Assembly: GCA_964036665.1 (NCBI GenBank)
Contig: OZ038529.1
Location: forward strand, 21,896,060-21,960,059
Length of the DNA: 64,000 nucleotides
Direction of reading: 5' to 3'
Source of the DNA: Gordius sp. MW1
Lineage: Eukaryota > Nematomorpha > Gordioida > Gordea > Gordiidae
The notes below the pieces were generated by a model that saw only the letters and a program-made list of their open reading frames with translations, had not been told where the DNA came from and ran no database searches. Position numbers and translations under genes: made by a program. Below, in pieces: positions 25,379 through 37,506 of the stretch; positions within the stretch are counted from its first letter, which is position 1; each line of letters begins with the position of its first letter.

Positions 25379-28300
25379 AAGGGATTCACAAAAACGCGAA
25401 TAAATTTAAGTATAGAGGTGTAACAAAAAAAATAAATTAATGGACTTATAGATGTAACTTTAATCTACATGAATATATTACAATTTTCCACTAAATATTT
25501 AAAATATTGTGGCAATATAGCCTCAAAAAGGCTTAAAAAGGGCATTTTTGGCACCTTCAACCTCGTATATCTAAAAAACTATTAATTGTAGAAAAAAACG
25601 AAAAACAGATTATTTTTCAGCGCAAAGTTCTCTATCAGAAATTGGTCGGATTACGGGATCTGATCACAAAGTCAAAATTTGTAGAGCTGTGTAATTAGAG
25701 ACCCTAAAAAAGTTTTAACACAAATTTTAAGGTATTTTTTATAACCTTATCAAAAAATGTAAAAATACACTAATGTTATAACGCATCCTTAATATTTACT
25801 GATTTAATCTACCATTGTATTGCTTGTTAATATTCCACAGGGAGCTCAGGATAATGAATAATTGTTTTATAAAGGAAACAGCTTGAATAAACATAAGTAC
25901 AATATTCAGACATCAATTTAAATTTGTTAAATATCAAGCATGAGGTAGGAACAAAATGCTACGGTTCAAGAAAGAGGGTCGTCTCATATTCAAAGCTGCG
26001 CTTTTGATTATGATGAGGACGAACAGTGAAAATTTATTCATGTTTAGAAAGGCTCGATTAAAAATAAGTCTTAAAAAATATTAAACATTGAAAAAATTTT
26101 TCTATTAAGCATTAAAGTTAACCAGCCATGTGCACCTCGCTATTTTGTTCTGATCAGTTAACAAACTTCATTGGCTTGCTTCCTTGCTTTCTAAGTCGGA
26201 GGAAACCCTTTGGGTTCCATAACATAACACTCGCGAGCTTATATCTTGCTCTACCCACACGCTAATTATCGCCATGAAATATTTAACTGACTTGTACATC
26301 CAGGAGGTTCTTTTCAAGTGGGATGAAGAAATAAGTCCATCAAACAAATACTCTGAAAGATTGAGCAGAAATAAAAATTCTTTTAGCAAATTTTGTGTTT
26401 ATATATCTTCAAGCGGGGAAAACTCCGAACTTAACCTCATCAAGCGGTCACGAATGTTTCAAATCAATAAAAATTAGGAATTTACATTTTCATATGTCTG
26501 GAGTAAGTATCGCCATAGACCTTCGTCTAGGCTGCTTGTGCCACAAACCTATGTGATCTATGCAAATAGGATCACACCTCGACTGCAAAGATTTTAAAAG
26601 TCGTAGCCATAGACACACGGTCATCAACATATTTATCGATCATTGCCTTAGGGACGGTTATTCCGAATTCTACAATCTGGCCTTAGCACAACCGAAGGGC
26701 TCAGCTTAATTAAAACATCACCTGGCCTAGATCTTATTTGAATCTACGCCACTGTCAATCATTTAGCTCTTCCATCTCCTCTTCAAATTTTATTGCAGAG
26801 AAACAATAAATTCTAAAATTTATTTCTCTCGCGAATGGTCTTTATAGATGTGAACTACAACAGTTGTTAACCTAGGCACCAAAGCTCCCACTTTTTTTAA
26901 AATAAAGGGAAACGATCACCAATGATTCCTTGAGCCCTTTTCATCGGTCAAAAGGTTAGAGGCGATTTTAAAAACGAATTAATGCCATAGGCTGAGTTCG
27001 ACCGCATGTATTTGTTGTTTTGTGTATTCCTATAGATTTATTTATAAAGGTTTGATATTTAAACATCTTGATTTTATAGTTTAATGTTGGTTACCAACTC
27101 ATTCTCTGATATATAACTATTTTGTGTTGCATTAAACTGAAAAAATTTAGCCCATAGGGGCTTAATGTATCAGATAAAATCACTCATAAATATATTTTTT
27201 GTACGCAACTCTGTTTTAGGTCAAGGACTATTATGTCAATTTGGGTAACATTGGGTCATAAAGTCACATGTAAAAATCGTCTGCTCTATTTTACATTCAC
27301 ATGTTAATTAAAACAGGTACTAATTTTTCAAATACATAACCCTCAAAGTGCTTCTAAGTTTTTTAATCTGATTAATATTAATAATGAATGGCATTTTAAA
27401 GATCATAGTTTTTAACTTATTATTTTATTTACAAATATTATTAAATTTTCTCAACTACCTAATGTAAATAAACAATATTTTAACATGATCTGTATATGCT
27501 TGTGCAAATATATAGAAATTATACTATTGTCGAAAAAACATGTATACATAATTACTAGGACATCTAGGTTTAATTTGCCCATTATATTATATATCAAAAG
27601 TTCCATAAAGTTTTCTTTTTCTTTATTCAAAGACTACTTAAATGCTTTTAATTACATTTTCCCGTTAATAAATATTATTTAATTTGTGGCAATAGTAGAA
27701 GTTTTAATGTTGGTAATATTTATGTTTTATCTATTCCAATCATTAATTTAAATGAATTGTTTTTTTATTTTAGATGTAATAATATTGGATCATAATTTAA
27801 TTCTCAAAATACCTTTTCATTCTCTTTATGTCAATCTTTTTTTTAGTTATATATAGATTTTGTTGTATATTTTTCTTTTCATTTTTGCATAAATTCTAAT
27901 TAATAGACCAAAAACTGTTGGTTAGGATAACTACAAATTAAGTATTCTATTTATCACCTGACCTAAAGCAAAAATAGTGACATATTCTCTGCCTTTTAAA
28001 ATTATTATCCACTTTATACTATAAAAACTATTTTTGTAATAATGTAATTATGAAAAATTTAGAATTAAATAAATATTTAACTCTCACTCACTACATTGCA
28101 TTTATAACATTATAAAGACTCAAGCCGAGACTAATTTGAAATATTCGGCATTTCCTAAAATCAAAAATTTATAGTTTAAATCTTTGAAAAAATATTATAT
28201 ATTTTGCCTTCCTGTACTCGACTACAGCATTGTTCTTGGACCAATATCAAACAATATTTCCATAAAAATCACCCTCAACCATTATTATAATCATATCAAT

Positions 28301-28394
28301 ACAATTAAAAAGCTACTTGTAGCCCTATTGCCTAATTTTAAAGTCACTCATTAAATTATATATTATTTTTCCCCACCCCAAAACACCTAAATTA
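25379..28394. other. Gene-free stretch, unassigned remnants
   Basis: Mostly AT-rich sequence. At 26160-26980 there is less AT-rich sequence with broken frames, which looks like decayed retroelement coding DNA, but I could not match it to a family. No RNA gene, tandem repeat or intact frame is visible. Confidence 0.5.
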
Positions 28395-29432
28395 AAGCAA
28401 AGGTTGACTAATAAAAACAATTAAAAAGCCTTTGTTTTACACAAAATTATAACTAAGCCTTAGAGGTGTGCACGGATCAAATTTTTTTGATCTGATCCGA
28501 GGGGTTTTTTGAAAAATTTTATATCCGTCCGATCCGATCCGAGTTTTTTAAAATCTAAATCCGATCCGATCCGATTCGAGTTTTTTAAAATCTAAATTTA
28601 ATCCGATCCGATCCGAAATTTTTAAATTAAAATTTTACGAACAGAACTTTTTATTGATGATTAAATTCAAAATACATAAAAATAAGGTTTAACAATTTTA
28701 ATAGACCTGAAATAAATATAAAATTTTATTTGACTAATTCCATATTATCATATAAAAATAATACAGAATCTAAATTTTCTGGTATAATTCGCGTTCTTCT
28801 TTCTTCTAATGTTCTTCCAGCCACCGAGAAATTTCTTTCCGAAGTGGTAGAGGTAGCAGGTATAACTAAAACTTTATTTGCCAGCTTATAAAGCCTTGGC
28901 AGGACTGTTTGATATGAAAACCACAATTTCAGCAAATCTTTTTTTGAATCATATTTGCAATCTTCATTTTTTAATGAAAGGTAAATTGAGATTTCATCGG
29001 TAAGGTGAGAGGTGGTATTGGGCATCAAAAATGGTAAAGTATAAAAAGAATGCAAAGATAATTATGAAAAGGTATACCAAAAATTATTCATTTAATTAAT
29101 TAGAACTTATTGTTGTTTATTTTATTTGAAAATCCGATCCGACTACTTAAATAAGATGTTGATCCGATCCGATCCGACTTCCAAAATTAAAATGTTGATC
29201 CGATCCGAGTTCGGACGGATTGGATCGGATGTCGGATCGGATTGACCCAGGCACACCTCTACTAAGCCTAAAGGTTGGCTAAAAAAATACACTTTGGTCT
29301 GTTTTTCAGATATCGGCTAAACCTAAAGGTCGACTCAACCAAAACTGACCAAAAGACCTTTTGTCAGTTTTGGTCGAGTTGACTAAGACCAAAGATTGGC
29401 TTAAAAAACCTAGGTCTCGTTACAATACTCTA
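28395..29432. repeat. Degenerate family A copy split by a hAT remnant
   Basis: GCAAAGGTTGACTAATAAAA on the left and CTAAGCCTAAAGGTTGGC, ACTTTGGTCTGTTTTTCAG and GGTCGAGTTGACTAAGACC on the right are family A core sequence. The hAT element at 28461-29261 sits between them. Outer ends are worn. Confidence 0.6.
28461..29261 (-). mobile_element. hAT transposon remnant, 801 bp
   Basis: Ends TAGAGGTGTGCACGGATC and GGCACACCTCTA, flanked by the perfect 8-bp TSD CTAAGCCT (28453-28460 and 29262-29269). Both sub-terminal zones are packed with GATCCGATCCG repeats. A minus-strand open frame (28726-29055, 109 codons) encodes the C-terminal dimerisation region of a hAT transposase (TTSERNFSVAGRTLEERR, then LDSVLFLYDN). 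The BED finger and catalytic core are missing, so it is an internally deleted, non-autonomous copy. Confidence 0.92.
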
Positions 29433-30543
29433 TACTCATATTTTACCCTCTAAATACAAAAAAAATTTTGAGGCCAAACTAAAACACGAGCGCGTTATAA
29501 CGAGCACAATTCCCCCATACATTTACGATGAATGTGTATGATGCGTACACGTAATTAGTATGCTAATAATAGCAGCAGTTCTGTGTTTTAGTGTTAAAGG
29601 AAAATGTTTATACTGTGGAGTTTTTTATCACGTTCCACCTTCCCCCGGCTAATTACTCTCATATGTGGTGTGGTGAGTGCAGTGCTATGCAATGCAATGT
29701 AATGCAGCAAGAGTCAAAGGACACTATGTACCCCCCCCCCTTTCAATTCTCTGTGTGCTTCTTATATTATCATTAGAAATCTCTAACTCTACTCTATTAA
29801 GCACACGCACCGATCTTCAACGTTCCCTTTATGAAATGCGACTTTATTTCTCCATTCAATGACTTGGAGGTTCGATTTCGATTGTATTATAACCTTGTTG
29901 CACATACACATTTTCCTGGCGTCACCTTGGAATATTGAGGTGCATAGATATATCTAGGGGAGGGGGCAAGAAGGGGCAATGGCCTCCACTCCCCTCCTTC
30001 TTCTTGGTTTCAGAAAATGTTGAAAAATCATCTGTTTGTCCATCCCCCCCCTCTCCCTCAGCTAATTCAAATTCTAGCAAGGCCCATAGTGATGCGTGAT
30101 TATGAGTTAAAGTAATCTGCATCAGAGACCGGAAAATTCCGGCTCGGCCCGCTGCCCATAAAGTGTATTATTTTGTCCGTTTTTGATAGGCTAATATTTA
30201 TTATCTTAGGTTTTATCCAAAAAAGATCCTTGAAATAGATTTTAATTTTTTTACTAGGATATAACAAGAAATCAGGGTAAAAATTTAAATTTTTTTAATT
30301 TTTCGGACAGTACGGGCAGCTCTAATGAATCGGGCATGACCGACACTTTAATGGGTTCGGACGGGCCCGGGCGGGCAGTTTAGTTTAAGACCGGGCCGGG
30401 TTTGGGCACAAAAATTTAAACAAATTTAATCTCTGTTCTGCGTAACTGAGCCAAGTTTTTACAACAGAATTTCGACACTTATTCCTTATTTAAATTCAAC
30501 CTTACGAATCGCGAAAAATTTAAAATATTACAATACGACTATT
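29433..30543. other. Gene-free stretch with possible transposon ends
   Basis: AT-rich. A family E-like piece may lie at 29945-30075 (GGGGAGGGGGCAAGAAGGGGC and later a C-run). At 30130-30420 GGCTCGGCCCGCTGCCC and CGGACGGGCCCGGGCGGGC with internal CGGACAGTACGGGCAGC suggest sub-terminal repeats of another hAT-like element, but I could not define its ends. Nothing coding. Confidence 0.45.
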
Positions 30544-30693
30544 CATGAGCGTAGCCAGCTTGGAATCAGAAAAGGGGGGGGGGCGATAATGATTTAGGGA
30601 GGGGAAAAATAATCATTTTTTGAAATTTTAGCCATATTTTAATAATTAAAAAAAAAATTGGATTTAGAGGGGGGCCCCCCGGCTACGCCCATG
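30544..30693 (+). repeat. Family E MITE
   Basis: CATGAGCGTAGCCAGC to CCGGCTACGCCCATG. An 8-G run after the left end and GGATTTAGAGGGGGG before the right end are typical of the family, as are CAATAATGATTTA-like and TTTAGCCAT core pieces. Confidence 0.85.
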
Positions 30694-30844
30694 CGACTAA
30701 TGATAATTTTGCAGATGACGTCCTATTTTTGCCTGCCAGCTTATGGTATTAGTTTGGGGGTTATAGCAATTCTAATCCGAACTCGACTAAGGGGACTTAA
30801 AAACGATTTTAAATTTTTTATTAACTCAACTCGCAAGTCTTTAG

Positions 30845-31036
30845 TAGTGTTGTAAAAAGGGCTGGATTTTGTTTGGCCGACCTTTCGTTTTAGTCGACCA
30901 AGCATAAATGACCAAAGGTTTTGGTCTGTTTTTCTTAGTCGACTTTTAGGCTTAGTCGAAATTTCTTAAAAACAGACAGAAGCGACTTCGTAAAACCAGG
31001 TCGACCAAACAAAATCTAGCCGTTTTTACAACACTA
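30845..31036 (+). repeat. Family A MITE copy with 8-bp TSD
   Basis: TAGTGTTGTAAAAAGGGCTG to CCGTTTTTACAACACTA, flanked by GTCTTTAG (30837-30844) and GTCTTAAG (31037-31044), 7 of 8 identical. Confidence 0.9.
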
Positions 31037-31245
31037 GTCTTAAGCCAGAGATCGTTAGGAAAAAATTTTCTGACTATCATGTCCCGTCCAAAAATTTATA
31101 ATTGAATTTAAAGATTTTAATAATATTTTATTAAATATCCTCTTATAATACGAGTCAAGTCATTTGGGACGTGCGTGAAAAGAACTAAATGTCATCATAA
31201 TTATGGTGTTAAAATAAATAATAATAGGTTAAAAATACGATATTA

Positions 31246-32520
31246 ATTGCTATGCAATTTATGGGCTCGTTTTGTGGTGTCCGTTGTCCGTCCGTTACCC
31301 TTCAAGTTATTGACGCCAGCTTTGTGACCTGGAGGTTCGTGTTCAATCCCAGGAGAGGACAAATTTTTTTTTTATTTTTTTTTTAATTAAATTAATATTT
31401 TGTTCTTGTTAATACCATTGATAATATAAATTTTTGACCGTCCGCTGGCTACTGACCAATGAAAAAAATGACCATTGGCCAAATTAATCGAAATTTTATT
31501 ATTTTAGTTTTTGAATAGGTTAACATTGATAATTACCCTATGCCCTTTCCTACAAGGGCCTATGCTTCTACTGATCTAGGTCCCTGTGCCCCTACAAAAA
31601 CTTATGCCTGTAAATGTGGGTTCGAATCCCGGCGAACGTTCTAAATGGTTCGATACCGGGAGAGGACAAAAAAATTTTTTTTTTAAATTGTATTAATATA
31701 TTGTTCTTGTTAATACCATTGATAATATGACTTTTTGACAGTGTTCTGGCTACTGACCATTAAAAAAAATGACCATTGGCCAAAGTATAAATCGAAATTT
31801 TTTTTTCATTTTTGAATAGGTTAACATTGCTAATTATAATTACCCTACCCCCTTCCCTACAAATGCCTATGCCCCTAATGATATGGGTCCCTGTGCCCCT
31901 AGCCCTACAAAGGCTTATGCCTCTACTGATGTGGGTTCAAATCCCGGAGAGGGCAAATTTTTTTTTATTTTTATTATTTAATTAATATATTGTCCTTGTT
32001 AATACCATTGATAGTATGACTTTTTGACCGTCCGCTGGCTACTGACCAATGAAAAAAATGACCATTAATCAAATTGTGATTCAAAAATTTTTTTTTCCTT
32101 TTTGAATTAGTATATTAGCTTAACATTGATAATGACCCCATGGCCTCTCCTACCTTACAAGGGCCTATGCCTATACTGATGCGGGTCCCTGTGCCCCTAC
32201 AAAGGCTTAGGCCTCTACTGATGCGGGTTCGAATCCCGGAGAGGGCAAAATTTTTATTTATTTTTTAAATTAAATTAATATATTGTTCTTGTTAATACCA
32301 CTGATAATATGGCTTTTTGGTCGTCCGCTGGCTGCTGACCAATGGAAAAAATGACCATTGGCAAAATGTGATTCGATCTTTTAATTTTTGTTTCGTTTTT
32401 AAATTGGTTACCATTGATATTCACCCTATGCCCGTCAGTCCAATTATTTTGCATTTAATACCCCCCTATAGGCATTCTCGCCCCTTCCCACCTTTCTCGC
32501 CTATAAATTGCATAGCAAAT
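31246..32520. mobile_element. TIR-bounded element with internal tRNA-like tandem repeats
   Basis: The left end ATTGCTATGCAATTTATGGG (31246) and the right end CCTATAAATTGCATAGCAAAT (to 32520) are inverted copies of about 18-20 bp. Inside are about four tandem units of roughly 290-300 bp beginning near 31354, 31655, 31945 and 32236. Each starts GAGAGG(A/G)CAAA plus a T-run. Each includes TTGTTCTTGTTAATACCATTG, CGCTGGCT(A/G)CTGACCA and AAATGACCATTGGC-like pieces, and ends with GGGTTCGAATCCCGG or GGGTTCAAATCCCGG, a perfect T-arm with the B-box core. No open frame of note. TSD not identified. Confidence 0.7.
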
Positions 32521-32869
32521 ATGCTACGTTTATACGGAGTATAGATGAGTTTCGTTCCCCCTTCCCTTCCCCCCTCCCCCTTCCCATAAGGGCCGTTAGC
32601 CCGAGTTATATATAATTTTTAAAATTAGATTCCCAATGATTAACGTGTATTTCGGGCATTTTAATTAAATATTCTACAGGATTTTCTGCAACAAATAACT
32701 TTAAAAGGCTGGATTTTATATTAGGTTTTAGGTATCGTTTTAAGCGATTGAAAGATTGGCCCCGGCCGAGACCAAAATCGAAGAGTGAGGACTAAGCCTC
32801 ATTGCCTAGACCAGCCCTAGGCTTTGGTTCGGTTTGAAAGTCTTATCAGAGTAGCCAAGAGCTAAAGAA

Positions 32870-32983
32870 AAAATTTGTTGAAATTTATTAAAATTATGGC
32901 TAACATATCAAAAATGATTCTTTTGTCCTTTCCGAAATCATTATTGCCCCCCCCCTCTAATTCTAATGCTGGCTACGCCCATG
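32870..32983 (-). repeat. Family E MITE, partial
   Basis: Core ATTATGGCTAACATATC, ATCATTATTGCCCCCCCCC and terminus CTGGCTACGCCCATGCC are present; the other end is lost. Confidence 0.65.
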
Positions 32984-33169
32984 CCTATTAGTGTAATAAG
33001 ATTTAATATCATAAATTTATTCAATCGTTTTTGCTACGCCAAAAATAACGCAAAAAAGTTAATTTAATTAGCTTTTCAGACCATCGTTCGATATAGTATT
33101 ACTAATAACCCGATGACTTTATAGCAAACTTTTGATCAGCATTTTTGATATTGTGGAGCAAGCTGATAT

Positions 33170-33320
33170 GCTTAGCCAGGATTGAAGCAGGGGGGGGGCA
33201 TTAGTGATTTAAAAAGGGGCAAAATGATCATTTTTTTGAAATTATAGCCATGATTTTAGATTAGATTTGAAAGAATTTTTGGATTTATAGAAGGGGGGGG
33301 GTCAGTCGTCTCTCCCTGCA
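33170..33320 (+). repeat. Family E MITE, worn
   Basis: GATATGCTTAGCCAGGATTG, a run of 9 G followed by CATTAGTGATTTA, GGCAAAATGATCATTTTTTTG and GGATTTATAGAAGGGGGGGG. The right terminus is degraded. It directly precedes a family A copy. Confidence 0.6.
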
Positions 33321-33331
33321 TTTCCCAGGTT

Positions 33332-33803
33332 TAGTGTTCTAAAAAACGGCTGGATTTGGTTTGGTCGACCTTGGTTCAACTAAGGGCTTGTCTTAATATC
33401 GGATTTTGCTGCGCAGCAAAAATCGTTGTACGGGTTATAACATAGCCGTGTCTTAACTTCGAATTCACAGCAGATTTACATTTCAGACGCATAACATAAC
33501 AACGATTAATCTCAAGAGTTGAAATAAACAAAAAAAACGTTTTTAACTTTCAAAAAACAAAATATTAATAATTACAACCGAGTTTGACCCATGAAATTGA
33601 ATCGGATATTTGATAAAGATAAATTGGCGCCATTTGAATCTGAATCCGATATTAAGACAAGCCCTAAGAGTAACGGTTGACCCTGGTCTGTTTTTTAAAT
33701 TTCGACTAAGCTCAGAGGTCGACTAAATGTAAACAGACCAAAATAACTTTGATCTGCTAACTAAAAGTCGACCACACCAAAAGCAGTCGTTATTACAACA
33801 CCA
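33332..33803 (+). repeat. Family A MITE with nested family B
   Basis: TAGTGTTCTAAAAAACGGCTG to TTATTACAACACCA, flanked by CCCAGGTT (33324-33331) and CCCTGGTT (33804-33811), 7 of 8 identical. The family B element at 33384-33664 has inserted in its left half. Confidence 0.88.
33384..33664 (+). repeat. Family B (Harbinger-like) MITE copy 2
   Basis: GGGCTTGTCTTAATATCGG to CCGATATTAAGACAAGCCC, 281 bp, flanked on both sides by TAA. It contains the self-complementary TTTTGCTGCGCAGCAAAA. Nested in a family A copy. Confidence 0.88.
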
Positions 33804-33811
33804 CCCTGGTT

Positions 33812-33920
33812 ACGCCCCCATAATTTATTTACTTTATGGCTAAAATTTCAAAAAAATGATTATTTTGCCCTTCCTTAAATCCTTATTGCCCCCCTCTCCC
33901 AATGCTGGCTACGCCCACGG
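33812..33920 (-). repeat. Family E MITE, partial
   Basis: TTTATGGCTAAAATTTC, AATGATTATTTTGCCC, a short C-run and the terminus GCTGGCTACGCCCACGG. Confidence 0.6.
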
Positions 33921-34499
33921 CCGTGTGGTTTTTATCGATAAAAATTTATAACTACGAAATAACGAACTTAACACGGTTTACTATACGAAGTATTAATGTG
34001 ACAACATTATTTATTGAGCGTGAAAAATTTAAAACGAGTTTCGTTTTATAAAATTCAAGATCCTCAGAATTCATTATTATTCACCAATGGAATATTAAAG
34101 CCCTAAATATGAGCCCGATTCGCGCCGGGCTACGGAGTAAACTTATATCAATTGATATTTCTCCCCTTTGAAGGTTGCTATCTCTAAATCAATAAGGACA
34201 CTAATATTTGTTTAGATGTGTATAGTTTATGATGTACTACGTTTATATGCGAGCAATAAATTTTGTAATTTTCTTTTTAAAAAACGTTTTTTTTTGCTGG
34301 GAATTTATAAGATTTAAACACTAAAGTACTTAGATATGACAATGTGGATTTATTCCAAATTCTGGTTATATCGAGGTAATTTTGTATTATTCCTACTTTC
34401 AGTGGCATTTTTATAATGGGTTTTGATCATTGCTTGATACTTTTAATGTGGTATGCAATATTATATGCCCACCCACCTTGTCCTGTGATGTCCATTTTA

Positions 34500-34660
34500 T
34501 TATTTATTCAAGGGAGGCAGGGAGGGGCGGCTTCCCCCTCTAAATCCAAAAATTTATTGAAAACTATTATAATTATGTCTAAAATTTCAAAAAATGATCA
34601 TTTTGCCCCTCCTTAAATCATTTTTGCCCCCCTCAAATTCCAATGCTGGCTATGCCTGTG
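34500..34660 (-). repeat. Family E MITE
   Basis: GGAGGGGCGGCTTCCCCCTC, AATTATGTCTAAAATTTC, AATGATCATTTTGCCCCTCC and GCTGGCTATGCCTGTG match the family in the minus orientation. Confidence 0.7.
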
Positions 34661-34904
34661 ATAAATAGCCTAATAATAATTAAATAAACAATGTGTTGTA
34701 TAATAAAAAATCTATTTATTATTGACACCTTTTATCATTTATGTAAGCACCGTTTCATTTTGTTGTGTTATAATCATGGCGTAAGAAAATTTTGTAATTT
34801 TCTTATTAATTTTGGTTTAAATTTATTAAATTTTATACGAAGTGATTTTAAAAACGTTATTATTCACAAATTTTATTGGTAGTTTATACCAGAATTGGTT
34901 TACT

Positions 34905-35215
34905 AATTGCTATGCAATTTATGAACTCGTTTTTGATTGTCCATCCTGTCCTACTTGTTATTTCTTAATTATTGCCGTGGAAACTTATACGGGATTTTAT
35001 GGGGTGTGGACATTATGCTTCTGTAAAAGACTTTTACGTTGCTTTCGCATATAGCTAATGACCGCTGGTTGGCTTTAATTTTTTGACCTCACCCGAGCTC
35101 AAATTCCATTATTGTTTTTGTGCCCGACTGATTACTTTTACTTACAAATTTCTTTTGGCAACTTGTCTAGGTTGTTGCTTTATAACGGATATTTTTATTA
35201 ATTGACCCATTTTTA
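34905..35215 (+). repeat. Repeat patch: TGCTATGCAATTTATG end plus family G copy 2
   Basis: ATTGCTATGCAATTTATGAAC (34908) repeats the left end of the 31.2-kb element and is followed by TGTCCATCCTGTCC. From 35045 the family G sequence (TAGCTAATGACCGCTGGTTGG, ACTGATTACTTTTAC, AACTTGTCTAGG) matches 5815-5990. They may be parts of one longer family. Confidence 0.55.
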
Positions 35216-36660
35216 TTTATATGTTTCATTTATTTTAAATTATATATCATTGTCGAATTTCCAAATTTTTATCTTTTAAATTTTTTGTTAGAATAGAAAA
35301 AATGCAATCTCCGCGCTCAACTAACTGCACATGCACATGCACACAGCTCTTCTTTTAACCTCGCTAATTCAATCTTTTATAATGTATAAATAAATCATCT
35401 CTAGCCTTAAAATGCGCTAATTTTATCTCATGATATTTAATCTTTCTATAAATTTGTAAATTTCAATATTTTTACCACGAAATTATCTACATTTTGTCAT
35501 TGTCTTGTCCTGTCTTGTCCTAGGTGCATGTGCGTCCAACCTTTAAAAGCTTCGTTAAAACGCGCTCATCGGATGTATGAAGGATTTTCCATGGCTTTAA
35601 CCTTGAATAATTGTCGCATGCCGATGAAAAAGTTTAGTTACAATTTTTTCTGAATACTAATATTGAATATGTTGTCTTTAAATGACTCCAACTTCATATA
35701 ATGGGTAGGCCGCATTTTGGTTAGCTTTTGCAATTGGAAATGTCTTTTGTTAGGGTTTGGAAAATCATTTTTCTTTAAATTATTAACAGGGTTATTTTAT
35801 TTTTATTGTTTGCAGAAATGTTTAGTTTTAGTGTCCAGTGGAATAATTGGAAAGATCTGCATAATATCATTAAACATTCACAAATTTTAGATGGGAGTGG
35901 TAGGGGCTAGAGACCTGCACCCGGTTTTGGGTCAAAAATTGTAAAATGGTTTTGGGCAGGGCCGGGTTGGGTTCGGGTCGAAAACTCAAAAATGCTTTCG
36001 CGTCGGGTTCGGATCGAAAAAAAGTGACTTTTCAGGTCTTTAGTGGGTGCTGCCCCCTTTGACGAAACCTTCGGTGTCGAGTTATAAATTAGTCTTACCT
36101 TACATTGTGGGTGGGTTAATTTCCTAATCCAATAAACTTTAAACATTCTACCTAGTTTTAGGAAAAGGACAAAGGCGTAGGGGGGGGGCATCAATAGGTT
36201 AGGGAGGGGCTAAATGATAATTTCCAGGGAATTTCGACCATACTTTTAGTTCAATTAAGAGAAATTTTAAATCTAGGTCCCACACGAATGGTTACACTAA
36301 GAAAAAACTGATCATAAGCAATTAAATATATACTTTTGCTCGATTTGCTCTTCTTTTGCATGTTTTTTTCTTTTTATGTGGTATAAACAATTTAGTGTAA
36401 TTTCATTTTAAAATTAACTATTCCTTCAAAAATCCCTCGCACTATTTTCATAATCAATAGGCAATCAATAAATGTTTTCCTTATGCACGTCCAGCGCCAG
36501 GGGCCCACCCTCTCTATAACTTTTATAATTGAAATCATATGGAACAAACCGCAATTATATTAAAGCTCGCACGGGCAAAACTAGGAAAAAAGATGAAAAT
36601 TTTATATGATTTACTAGTATAATAGTAATACCTCTTCACAAAGCCCTAAAAATATTCTAG
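35216..36660. other. Gene-free stretch
   Basis: AT-rich, no coding signal. At 35905-36020 GGGTC/CGGGT-rich sequence (GGCAGGGCCGGGTTGGG, GTCGGGTTCGGATCG) resembles sub-terminal repeats of a hAT-like element. A worn family E-like piece with an 8-G run lies at 36172-36290. Confidence 0.45.
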
Positions 36661-36663
36661 ATA

Positions 36664-36810
36664 TGGATGGGGCTATCTAAGGGGAGGCACAGAGGGGCAG
36701 GCCCCCCCCTACCCATTTCTTATAGAAAAAATTAAACTTTAATAACATTAAGGCTAAATTAAAAAAACATTTGCCCCCCCCCCCTTCTTATTTAAATCTT
36801 AGCCCGGACC
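36664..36810 (-). repeat. Family E MITE, worn
   Basis: GGGGAGGCACAGAGGGGCAGG, a C-run, a shared core and a 10-C run followed by CTTCTTATTTAAATCTTAGCC. Immediately followed by another copy in the opposite orientation. Confidence 0.55.
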
Positions 36811-36825
36811 GTCTTTTTAGACATA

Positions 36826-36995
36826 GGCGTAGCCGGAATTGGAATTAGAGAGGGGGGGGGCAATAATAAATTAGGGAGGGACAAATTGATAATTTTTGGA
36901 AATTTTAACCATAATTAAATTGAATTTTTAAGATTTTTGAATTTAGAGGGGAGGGCGGCAGCCGCCCTTTCCTGCCACCCCCTGGCTAAGCACAT
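36826..36995 (+). repeat. Family E MITE
   Basis: GGCGTAGCCGGAATTGGAATT, an 8-G run, CAATAATAAATTAGGGAGGG, GAATTTAGAGGGGAGGGCGGC and CCACCCCCTGGCTAAGC. With the preceding copy it forms a head-to-head pair. Confidence 0.75.
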
Positions 36996-37329
36996 GATTT
37001 TAGATTTTAAAAATATGCATTATAAACTTTGTTTCACAAAATATAGTTAATTAACCCCTAGGACCTTCGAATCTACTCTGTTAGATGTGAAAAGTGTTGC
37101 AAACGTTTGAATGTTTTAGTACAAAAGTACGAGGAAGAAGAAGAGCTTTTAGTTTAGCTATTCTTCTTTGCTAACAATGCTTGAATCATCTCGGGTTTTA
37201 AATGGGATTTCGCGGACTTTTATTTATAGTTATAAGTAACTAGCATCATTTACAAAGAACCTTTTAATATTCCATTCTTATTTTTATTTTACTAATTTTC
37301 TTCCTAAATTAATACTAATATAACTGTCA

Positions 37330-37506
37330 AAGTGTTGTTTTAAAAAGGGTTGGGTTTTGTTTGGTCGACCTCCTTTGGTTTAACTGAGATTAACTTCAAA
37401 TTTTGACTTAGCTTATAGGTCGACTAAGAATAACAGACCAAAATACTTTTAGTCTACTAAATCCTATAGGCGGACCAAACAAAACCCAGCCGTTTTTACC
37501 ACACTA
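37330..37506 (+). repeat. Family A MITE copy
   Basis: AGTGTTGTTTTAAAAAGGG to CAGCCGTTTTTACCACACTA with the GTCGACC and CAGACCAAAAT core. No TSD can be recognised. Confidence 0.82.

Noticed and set aside
26168-26477. Overlapping short frames on both strands, tempting as a gene
   Set aside because: No domain, no splice partners, and broken surroundings; kept only as part of an unassigned remnant stretch.
31354-32440. CRISPR-like or functional tRNA cluster
   Set aside because: Units are about 290-300 bp, the host is eukaryotic, and only the T-arm portion is tRNA-like.
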